Positions 58,501-64,000 of a DNA stretch of 64,000 nucleotides are shown piece after piece; the first letter of the stretch is position 1; each line of letters begins with the position of its first letter. This DNA comes from Asterias amurensis (Eukaryota; Echinodermata; Asteroidea; Forcipulatida; Asteriidae), in the NCBI RefSeq assembly GCF_032118995.1, contig NC_092659.1, positions 13,262,177 to 13,326,176 of the forward strand, in the 5' to 3' direction. Under the pieces are notes generated by a model that saw nothing but the letters and a program-made list of their open reading frames with translations, was not told the origin of the DNA and made no database searches. The translations under genes and the position numbers were made by a program.

Positions 58501-61500
58501 AGGCCAGAACTACTACTTTTACTAAGTGAATCAAGGAGACTTCTCGTTATTAACTTAAATGCAGCAGAGTGAGTTTTTAATTATTACTCTCGTAACTTTC
58601 AGGTTTTAAAATGCCAATTCAAAATAAACTTTTGACGGCTTTGCTCCTTTTGAATTTCTACTCACATAAACACTAGGCGTTGCTGGGTTGAGCTGGTCTT
58701 TTGGAAGGGGTGGGTACGGGGGCTCTGGGGGAGCTGGTGGGGGCATCTTCTCCAGTAGGATGCTGTTGTTCCTCAGGCCATTCTTGCCCAGCTTCCGGCA
58801 CGCCTCTAGGACCTTCGCTGAGCTGGAGTAGATTGAGAGGCCAGATGGAGACAGACAGGGGGAAGTTGAATGGCCACCTGGACCCCCCGCGTTAGATGTG
58901 TTTATTGAGAGGTGCTGTAACAAGAATGAATAGAATTAAAATAAATCTGTACTAGGAAGTAGTTGCATCCTTTCATTAAAGGAACACGTTGCCTTGGATC
59001 GGACGAGTTGGTCTTTGAAAATCGGTTGTAACCGTTTGCTCAGAAAGATATTTTAAAAGTAGAATATAATGATCCACACAAGTATCACTAGAAATTGCGT
59101 GGTTTTCCTTTTACCTCGTTGACTAACACGGTCGGCCATTTATGGGAGTCAAATTTTTGACTACCATAAATGGCCGACAGTGTTAGTTTGCAAAGTAAAA
59201 TGAAAACCACGCAATTTTGAGGCAAATGTGTGTGGATCATTGTATTCTACTTTTAAAACATCTTTCTAACCATATGTATTTTATAACAAACGGTTACGAA
59301 CGCTTTTCAAATACCAACTCGACCGATCCAAGGCAACGTGTTCCTTTAAGCCTTGTGAAAAAGCACAATAAAAGGATACCGATAACTTAACTTTTTCTTC
59401 TAGACTAAAGTTGAGGTGCTGAAATCTTCTAAACACTTCGCTCGTTCAAACTTTATCACAAATTTGTTTACATACCTGATCATATTGACCAGTTCCCATT
59501 CCATTAACATGATTCTGTACACAGGTGTCTAACCCACTACTCCTTCTAAGAGACGGGATACCAGACGGCGATCCAATGCCAGATATAGAGTTTAAACCAA
59601 ACTCTTTGGGTGCATTCTCTAACTGTGACAAGCGGCTTGCTACACTACCGGATGAGGTAGTGCTTTGCGACCCCCCATGAATGGGAGAGGAGGACATAGA
59701 GTTTGAGACAGGGCTACTCAGACCCGAAATGACATTGTTCAGTCCATCCAGTGAGGAGTGGTGATGGACAGAGCTTGGGGGGTGCATACCCGATGAACCA
59801 AGCCCAGCAGTTCGGTGCTCTGGAGTCTTCGGCTTGCTGTCGACGTTGCCAGAGTGGAATGTTTGCGAGAGGATGCTCTCATATGAGTTGATGCTGGAGG
59901 TGACTGGCGGTGGAGTCTTGAAGATCCCACTGCTGCCACCGTCTTGCTTGATGGAGCTAATTGAATCATGCACTGTCCCTGTCCCCATGCCATGTGGCAT
60001 AGTACTGAAGAATGCATTGCCTGCGCTACTGTGTTGTCTTAAACCTGCAGGGTTCTCACCAGACAAGGCATTGTTAACACTGGGGGAGCTAGCCCCACCT
60101 ATAAAGGAGGTCCCACTGCTTTTGCTTGTGGCAGTGTCTGTGTGGGAGAGCTGCGCCAGCATGGAATCAGCTATTTCCTGAGGGGACATGAGACTTGGGG
60201 CCTCCACGCCACCAGTCCTGGATTTGAACTCAGCCAGTTTCTGATTCATGTCCACATTTTGTGGGGCAACCACATTTGGTGCCGGGAAGTCCATGGTCTT
60301 CTGGAGTGGGGTCTGGGAGTGCCCAGGGCTGCCAGCAGACCCCGGTGGAGTTACAATCCTCTTTGGCACATGAAGAGGGGAGGCTGTACCAGAGCGACTC
60401 TGCAGTGAGACCCCGGGTACAGCCTGATTATTGAATAACTCCTGGAGTTTCGGTGTGCTGGCAGGGGAAGGGTGCCGTGCAAAGTTCACTCCTTGCGCAT
60501 GTGACACTGCACTGGACACAACAATGCCTAGGTTTCCAAATCCGGCTACACTGGTGACGGCATTTCCTGAGGGTACAAATGCTCCACCTGTGCACACCAC
60601 CTGCCCTCCCCCGTTGGCTGTTGTGACGACACTCCCGCCTGGTGCTACCATATTCCTTCCTGCAGATGTCCGACTTAGTAAATCAAAGTTCATGTTTCCG
60701 TTTGAAGTAGGTAGCGCGTCCGTTGGGGTTCCTACCGTGGCAGCCCGGGACTGAGTGTTCGAGGGACTTGGATCCCCAAGTTGGTTTAAACTAGGAAGGC
60801 TTCCAAGTTGGGGTTGTCCACCATTTGCACCGTTTGTTGGGAGTTGCTGGTGCCCACCTTGCTGCTGCTGTTGCTGCTGCTGCATCTGTTGATGCATTTT
60901 CAACATCTGGGAGGAAACAAAGTAAGACAAAAAATTGCTAAGGTGAAAGAGATACTGAAAAATGGCTTCAGCGAATGGCTTCTTGGTCAGGTACCCTGTA
61001 TTAACATCATACCGTACATTGATTATTGTAGCAAGAAAAGGTAGTCGGTCTGCATTCCCTCCAAGTCTAAGTTAAGCAACTTGGGGCCTTTTCCAAGCCT
61101 AGGCTCACAGCTAAGTCTCTGCCATTTGTAGCAGTGTGCATGTTGTGCTCCAACATTAAACAGAGTCTGGGACATAATCCATGGTTTGGAAAAGGCCGCT
61201 GGTTTTGATCCTAGATGGTTACTTAGTGATAAGTATCTGCCACATGGGGTATGGATACTGACTTCATCTCCAGTTAGAAAACTTCCCCTGATGGTTTCAA
61301 AAGAAAGGCGTATCTAGTAAACAATCCCCACTCCCCCCCCCCTCCCCACCCGTAAAAAATAAAATACAAAAATCACAACCATCCATATGGATATTAAAGA
61401 AATGGTGGTATCCAATATTAGAAAACATGGAATCTATGAAAATATGAGTTAAGTTCAAAACGTGAAGACTGAATGTGTTAAGTTCAAAACGTGAAGACTG

Positions 61501-63607
61501 AATGTGTTCAGTATGAAACGTGAAGTCAGAATAGTGATATATTTCTACCTGCTGATGGTGTTGCTGCATGAGCCACAGACTGTGCTGCAGATGCTGCATG
61601 ACGACTGTCTGCTCTGGGTTCAGGTTGGCCTGGTTCTGCTGCAACTGCTGCAACAATGCCACCTGCTGTGGCGTAAGGTAGAACAGCGGCGGTGAGGGCG
61701 CCTGCTGCTGTTGAGAAGGTGCCGGCGGTGTAGGGGCTGGCGCAGGCTGTTGTTGCTGTTGCTGTGGCGGCTGGTTGGGTGCACTGCTGGTCTGCTGATT
61801 GAGAACCTGCTGTTGCTGCTGTTGCTGCAGCAGCTGCTGTTGTTGCTGCTGTATACTCAGGAGCTCAGCTACTGAGGTGGAAGACTGTTGCCATACACGG
61901 AAAGAAACACACACACAGTGAGAAACTTTATTTTGTAATTTTGACAAGAACATAACATGCTAAAAAAAAAAAAGTGACATATGGCGAAACTTTACAAGAA
62001 TAAAACCCCCAGCTAGCTACAACCAAGTCATTTGTTCTATTTGTTAATGTTAAATCTAAACAGCCCATGCTCAAAATCAATCTATGGGCAATTCAATAGT
62101 TACATTACATTGACAGCACATAAAAGATATCCAGGCCCCGTTTCACGTCATTACCTACCACAGAATGTTGAGGATGTAAGCACAAATACAAGTGTAGAAT
62201 TGCGTGGTGAACAGCATTATGTAATGAAGGATGCCCCTAAACATGCTGAATTTGTTTCCAGGGGGGACTGTCATCAAGAGCAAAGCAGGCCTTTGGCTGT
62301 ACATGGAATTATGACTTCTGACCCAGTTACTGCACGCACCGCTGGCCGTCACATTACCATCGCCATTGATGTCATCATATTGTAACATGACGACAATCAC
62401 ATGCGCATGCAGTACCTTGGTTAAAGTTCATAGTTCCATGTACAGCCACAAGTCTGCTTTGATCATGACAACACCTATCCTTTATACCTAATCTTACCTA
62501 TCCTTTATATTGTTCAACATCAAAAAATGGTATCAATAATGGTACAACCAAGTATTCGGTTAATGTAACAAGCGCAACGCACTCTTGGGGCAATGGAGCA
62601 AAAATTCTCATTCCTGTGTTTAAAAATCTCTATTAAAGATGGTGACAGCAAAAACCCATGATGGCTTTATAAAAAAACAATCTTACTTTTAGTCTTTGAA
62701 TTTTCTATTGACTCAAAACACTTGTACCAAAAAAGTAAATAAATAAATAAAGTAAAATCAACAGACTCAAGAGAGCATGAACCTTGAACCTCTTGTTGGA
62801 ACCCTGGCTTCAGCTCCAGGCTCCAGGCTCTGTTCAAACCCATGCAAAATACACACTGCTCCAAAGTTGATACCAGTGGGACAGGAGATTCTACAGACAA
62901 TGTGACCTATGTTTACATTTAAACCGCCCTCTGTTGACAAAACACTGTATATGTCATGTTTCGCCGGGCAAAAAGACGCGTAGTCATGATAAGATTGCAT
63001 ACTCTTTCTAGCCGTCTGCCAAAACACAATGGTTTTGCCCGGCGGTATGCGTGTGAATCATGTTATGGTTTTCGAGTGACGTCAGAGGTCACATCGTCTA
63101 TACCCCAGGAGATTCGTCCCCCTATTATGGCAATTTGTGTATAAACTTCTTCTAATAGCGCCCTCTTTTGAATCCTCCTCCTTTCGTTCACGTTAATTTA
63201 CCATAGGGGGGACAGAATCTCTGGGGAAAACATTTCCCCAGGACACCGAGACCAAGGCAGAAAAAAAGCCAAAGCCAAAAAAAACTTAGTTATTAAAATT
63301 ACCTTTTTTTCAAATGATTTACCAGCAAAGCAAGGATCATAAAAACTAACTGACTAACAGGGGAACTAACCTTCTTCTTTTGTGAAGCAGAGTTTTTTCG
63401 GCGCTTGGGTGCATTGCCGGGCTGAGGGGTGGATGAGGTGGTACTCTGCCCACCCATTGAGACGGGCGTCTGGAGGCAATTGGGTGCAACAGCAGCAGCA
63501 GCAGTAGCAGCGGTATTGGGCACAGTGAGTTGATTGGTTAGTTGGTTTGGGTAGGGAGGGGGAGGCATGGCTTTGGTGACAGCCACTGAGGGTGGAATCA
63601 TGCGAGC
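42707..63607 (-). CDS. KDM6A: KDM6/UTX-type H3K27 demethylase, C-terminal 1218 residues (partial)
   Basis: Fifteen exons, all GT-AG with compatible phases, total 3657 nt. Family role: Fe(II)/2-oxoglutarate JmjC enzyme removing methyl groups from H3K27me2/3 within MLL3/4 (COMPASS-like) complexes in the nucleus. Residues here 1-668 are low-complexity (Ser/Pro/Gln-rich, poly-Q). About 700-751 is the conserved [20 protein letters not shown] and [12 protein letters not shown] block. About 752-910 precedes the JmjC domain. The JmjC iron ligands are H962, E964 and H1042 (HQEN and AVHWV); zinc ligands C1147, C1150, C1171 and C1174 (YCVNC, HCQDC). The N-terminal TPR repeats are missing because those exons lie right of the window. 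Invertebrates usually have one UTX gene; the symbol could equally be Utx or KDM6B-like, but the sequence is closer to what I know of UTX. Six introns each host a C/D snoRNA candidate. Confidence 0.93.
43312..43521 (+). mobile_element. 3' end of a CR1/L2-like LINE with ATTG tail
   Basis: [13 protein letters not shown] and [14 protein letters not shown] followed by TGA (43411-43413) match the C-terminus of LINE ORF2 proteins. The 3' UTR GGCGCTATATAAACGG leads into an (ATTG)n tail at about 43479-43520. 5'-truncated, in a KDM6 intron, antisense to the gene. Confidence 0.8.
43533..43709 (-). CDS. KDM6A: KDM6 exon, second zinc cysteine pair
   Basis: Acceptor TTTCAG, donor GAG|GTATGT. Carries [43 protein letters not shown]. 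The apparent stop after VPSEVC is intronic. Confidence 0.94.
44396..44522 (-). CDS. KDM6A: KDM6 exon, first zinc cysteine pair
   Basis: Acceptor GTCTAG, donor GAG|GTGAGT. Carries [30 protein letters not shown]; the two Cys of YCVNC are zinc ligands. Confidence 0.94.
44588..45165. mobile_element. hAT-like MITE, 578 bp
   Basis: Inverted ends TAGTGCTGGGCGAATA and TATTCGCCCAGGCCTA, flanked by an exact 8-bp duplication ATGGTGAG (44580-44587 and 45166-45173). Eight-bp target duplication is the hAT hallmark. Confidence 0.87.
45510..45665. repeat. Dispersed repeat (CCAGGCCTGG ends), copy 1
   Basis: Shares AAGGGCACTTCCACTGG and GGCACCAAGGC blocks, in inverse orientation, with 55740-55932. Confidence 0.6.
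45930..46114 (-). CDS. KDM6A: KDM6 exon, JmjC C-terminal part
   Basis: Acceptor TTTAG, donor AA|GTAAGT. Carries [44 protein letters not shown] and FEMI. Confidence 0.94.
46221..46366. mobile_element. Short palindromic MITE (TTAGGACTAGTCC)
   Basis: TCGATTTCACAAAGAGTTAGG at the left and CCTAACTGTGAAATTCACA at the right, with repeated GGACTAGTCCTA palindromes inside. Confidence 0.72.
46872..46976 (-). ncRNA. C/D box snoRNA candidate, copy 6
   Basis: 105 nt in the KDM6 intron between exons 48043-48187 and 45930-46114, same strand as the host. Read on the - strand: terminal stem TCTGGAT paired with ATCCAGA, box C ATGATGA at 46963-46969, box D CTGA at 46878-46881. The internal GAGTAGTGGTATT can pair with AATACCACTACTC, which I recall as conserved in LSU rRNA, followed by a weak D'-like TTGA. 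Confidence 0.82.
47346..47984. mobile_element. MITE family A, compound copy
   Basis: A left-half copy (TTAA-AGGCACTGGACACTATTG) runs into a second, inverse copy (CTTCTCACTTG-TGTATTTCAAC ... GTGTCCAGTGCC). Looks like two overlapping insertions. Confidence 0.7.
48043..48187 (-). CDS. KDM6A: KDM6 exon, JmjC third iron ligand H1042
   Basis: Acceptor CAACAG, donor GTG|GTAAGT. Carries [40 protein letters not shown] and VQAV. Confidence 0.94.
48600..48989. mobile_element. MITE family C, copy 5
   Basis: TTAA at both borders. Near-identical to copy 1 at 241-628, including the same central GGGGGTCAAAATTTTGACT variant block. Confidence 0.9.
49322..49426 (-). ncRNA. C/D box snoRNA candidate, copy 5
   Basis: 105 nt in the intron between exons 50269-50383 and 48043-48187. 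Box C at 49413-49419, box D at 49328-49331. The stem's 3' strand is ATCCAAA, giving one mismatch against TCTGGAT. Confidence 0.78.
49690..50245. mobile_element. MITE family E, copy 4, split by family A MITE
   Basis: CATAGAGCTGCTTAA ends at the left of the insertion and TTAAGCAGAAAATA resumes at its right, closing with CTTAAGCAGCTCTAT at about 50220-50234. The uninterrupted site is seen at 33520-33540. Confidence 0.75.
49714..50095. mobile_element. MITE family A, copy 8 (nested in family E)
   Basis: TTAA-AGGCAGTGGACAC to the inverse end, TTAA duplicated on both sides of the insertion. Confidence 0.88.
50269..50383 (-). CDS. KDM6A: KDM6 exon, JmjC iron ligands H962/E964
   Basis: Acceptor TTGTAG, donor AG|GTGAGT. 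Carries [20 protein letters not shown] and [17 protein letters not shown]. His and Glu of HQE are the first two Fe(II) ligands. Confidence 0.94.
50849..51274. repeat. 22-bp minisatellite, 19 copies
   Basis: TACCCTCCATAACTAGAGGTTG repeated head to tail with very few substitutions and two 1-bp insertions. In a KDM6 intron. Confidence 0.95.
51426..51553. mobile_element. Short inverted-repeat element
   Basis: AGCCTTTTTGAGGTATGGCG near the left end is mirrored by CGCCATATCTCAAAAAGGCT; spacer about 70 bp. Confidence 0.7.
51659..51763 (-). ncRNA. C/D box snoRNA candidate, copy 4
   Basis: 105 nt in the intron between exons 52180-52328 and 50269-50383. Box C at 51750-51756, box D at 51665-51668, perfect TCTGGAT/ATCCAGA stem. 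It sits next to a SINE-like-free, MITE-rich segment but is not part of any MITE family. Confidence 0.82.
52180..52328 (-). CDS. KDM6A: KDM6 exon, JmjC start (residues 911-961)
   Basis: Acceptor CTGTAG, donor G|GTAAGC. Carries [40 protein letters not shown] and SRTPG. Confidence 0.94.
52971..53081 (-). CDS. KDM6A: KDM6 exon (residues 874-911)
   Basis: Acceptor TTAACAG, donor AA|GTGAGT. The correct frame reads [20 protein letters not shown] then [17 protein letters not shown] (family KFGTNIDLSD). The longer open frame across it is a shadow. Confidence 0.92.
53710..53765 (-). CDS. KDM6A: KDM6 short exon (residues 856-874)
   Basis: Acceptor GTACAG, donor AG|GTATGA. Encodes [19 protein letters not shown], split in the last Arg codon; the acidic/Ser linker of the family. 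Confidence 0.87.
53851..53955 (-). ncRNA. C/D box snoRNA candidate, copy 3
   Basis: 105 nt in the intron between exons 54589-54723 and 53710-53765; box D lies about 85 nt upstream of the next acceptor, a spacing common for intronic C/D snoRNAs. Box C at 53942-53948, box D at 53857-53860. The stem 3' strand is ATCTAGA, replacing a G-C by a G-U pair. Confidence 0.82.
54192..54532. mobile_element. hAT-like MITE, 341 bp
   Basis: Perfect ends TAAGCTTGGGCGATATCA and its inverse, flanked by an exact 8-bp duplication CAAGGTGG (54184-54191 and 54533-54540). Confidence 0.9.
54589..54723 (-). CDS. KDM6A: KDM6 exon (residues 811-855)
   Basis: Acceptor TTTACAG, donor AGG|GTAAGA. Carries [24 protein letters not shown] and [14 protein letters not shown]. 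Confidence 0.93.
55169..55273 (-). ncRNA. C/D box snoRNA candidate, copy 2
   Basis: 105 nt in the intron between exons 55977-56153 and 54589-54723. Box C at 55260-55266, box D at 55175-55178, perfect terminal stem. Flanks (GCACTCGGCAGTCCCAA and TTGCTGC) are shared with copy 1. Confidence 0.82.
55421..55725. mobile_element. MITE family A, copy 9 (internal deletion)
   Basis: TTAAATGCAGTGGACACTATT jumps straight to GGCTCCCTCTGAAG, so one arm is shortened; right end GTGTCTAGTGTCTTTAA. Confidence 0.8.
55740..55932. repeat. Dispersed repeat (CCAGGCCTGG ends), copy 2
   Basis: Inverse of 45510-45665, with CCCAGTGGAAGTGCCCTTTT and GCCTTGGTGCC. Confidence 0.6.
55977..56153 (-). CDS. KDM6A: KDM6 exon (residues 752-810)
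   Basis: Acceptor TTGACAG, donor CAG|GTATAA. Carries [28 protein letters not shown] and HPVEVRTQ, as in UTX/JMJD3. Confidence 0.93.
56629..57043. mobile_element. MITE family A, copy 10
   Basis: TTAA-AGGCAGTAGACACTATTG to the inverse end; its right TTAA (57040-57043) is also the left TTAA of the adjoining family D element. Confidence 0.87.
57040..57584. mobile_element. MITE family D, full-length copy
   Basis: TTAA-AGGGACACACCGGC at the left and GCCGGTGTGTCCCTTTAA at the right; 545 bp, no coding. A truncated copy is at 1230-1526. Confidence 0.85.
57761..57865 (-). ncRNA. C/D box snoRNA candidate, copy 1
   Basis: 105 nt in the intron between exons 58666-58914 and 55977-56153. Box C at 57852-57858, box D at 57767-57770. 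Slightly diverged; the stem retains pairing through a G-U (TCTGGA with TCTAGA). Confidence 0.8.
58666..58914 (-). CDS. KDM6A: KDM6 exon (residues 669-751)
   Basis: Acceptor TTACAG, donor TAT|GTGAGT. Carries [40 protein letters not shown] and NPATPSVY, a block well conserved in vertebrate UTX. Confidence 0.92.
58976..59349. mobile_element. MITE family C, copy 6
   Basis: TTAA at both borders, GGAACACGTTGCCTTGGATC and inverse; lies between two KDM6 exons. Confidence 0.88.
59476..60906 (-). CDS. KDM6A: KDM6 large exon (residues 192-668)
   Basis: 1431 nt uninterrupted, phase 0 both sides, acceptor CTCCCAG, donor CAG|GTATGT. Encodes a disordered Ser/Gly/Pro/Asn-rich central region starting [12 protein letters not shown]. 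ORFs on the other strand here are shadows. Confidence 0.88.
61549..61884 (-). CDS. KDM6A: KDM6 exon (residues 80-191), Gln-rich
   Basis: Acceptor GCAACAG, donor CAG|GTAGAA. Poly-Q runs, a [11 protein letters not shown] stretch, then [14 protein letters not shown] and [12 protein letters not shown]. Phase 0 both sides. The acceptor is the least certain boundary. Confidence 0.78.
61885..63370 (-). other. KDM6 intron, no feature recognised
   Basis: The phase-0 junctions on both sides fit direct splicing. No additional exon, snoRNA copy or named MITE is seen. Confidence 0.5.
63371..63607 (-). CDS. KDM6A: KDM6 exon (window residues 1-79)
   Basis: Acceptor TCTGCAG, donor AAG|GTTAGT. Encodes [20 protein letters not shown], an Ala/Thr-rich stretch and a basic [12 protein letters not shown] end. 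Phase 0 both sides. Confidence 0.8.
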
Positions 63608-64000
63608 CTGCAGAAAAAGTTACACAGGGGGAAAAGAACAACTTTTGAGTTGAATTCACACTTAACAGGGTTTAGAATTCCTCAACATTAGACAAGTTAT
63701 AGATAAGCCCCTTCTTTTCAAATTCGGTTCATACTTCCTGTGAATGCAAATGCGATGCGTATGTTATCTTCGCAAATTCGCAACGAACAATTCGCAAGGA
63801 AAACAGAGTTGTGATGTCAAATTCACGCCAAATTCGCATCGCATTCGCATTTGCATTTGTAGCAAGTATGAAGTCTTTAAGTCTATCATAGCATTGATAA
63901 TATGAACGACATCAACTACTCTGTCCAACACGACTCAAACAAGAAAACGTTTTGATTATTCGTTTCTGACTTAAACCGGGTTACATCAGGGAAGCTATTC
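63608..64000 (-). other. KDM6 intron to window edge
   Basis: No coding sequence. Short inverse matches of ATTCGCA-type words occur at about 63720-63870 and may be the core of another palindromic element. Confidence 0.4.

Noticed and set aside
58701..60754. Several + strand ORFs of 64-115 codons opposite KDM6 exons
   Set aside because: Shadows of the Ser/Pro/Gln-rich coding exons on the - strand.

Overview
This is invertebrate deuterostome nuclear DNA, most likely from an echinoderm and possibly a sea star. The evidence is spliced genes with GT-AG introns, a PAN/Apple-ApeC (apextrin-like) gene, and vertebrate-like KDM6/UTX and FBXO36 orthologues, all in an AT-rich background packed with short inverted-repeat elements. 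The species assignment is inference. No prokaryotic features are present.

Layout. (1) 0-17 kb is an apextrin-like locus on the + strand. The 3' ApeC exons of one gene lie at 1.6-2.5 kb. A second, complete four-exon gene spans 7.9-15.1 kb: signal peptide plus PAN/Apple-like exon, short linker exon, two ApeC exons. The two ApeC blocks and their 3' flanks are a segmental duplication offset by about 12 kb. The space between and inside them holds palindromes, tandem repeats, a doubled cassette of consecutive hairpins and several MITEs. (2) 17-22.7 kb is gene-free: a minisatellite and a 2.9 kb foldback element with a degenerate CCHC (Gag-like) sequence. (3) 22.75-29.9 kb is FBXO36 (+ strand, five exons, 195 aa), whose introns carry a LINE reverse-transcriptase relic, telomere-like repeats, a palindrome and MITEs. 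(4) 30-42.7 kb has no secure gene, only dispersed repeats and two weak candidate exons. (5) 42.7-63.6 kb is the C-terminal 1218 residues of a KDM6/UTX H3K27 demethylase on the - strand: fifteen exons, all phases compatible, with the JmjC and zinc-binding domains complete. Its TPR-coding 5' exons lie beyond the right edge.

The most notable structure is inside the KDM6 gene. Six introns each contain one copy of a 105-nt sequence in host-gene orientation, with a box C, a box D and a closing terminal stem. These are the hallmarks of intron-encoded C/D box snoRNAs, and one segment complements a sequence I recall as conserved in LSU rRNA. Also notable are palindromes with unrelated arms but a common purine-rich apex (8.4, 9.0, 25.1 kb, plus a truncated one at 21.8 kb), and MITE families that all end TTAA-AGG, with two filled/empty site comparisons inside the window supporting TTAA target duplication.

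FBXO36 (SCF ubiquitin-ligase adaptor) and KDM6 (chromatin) are convergent and about 12.8 kb apart. Nothing in the sequence suggests that the three gene systems are functionally linked.
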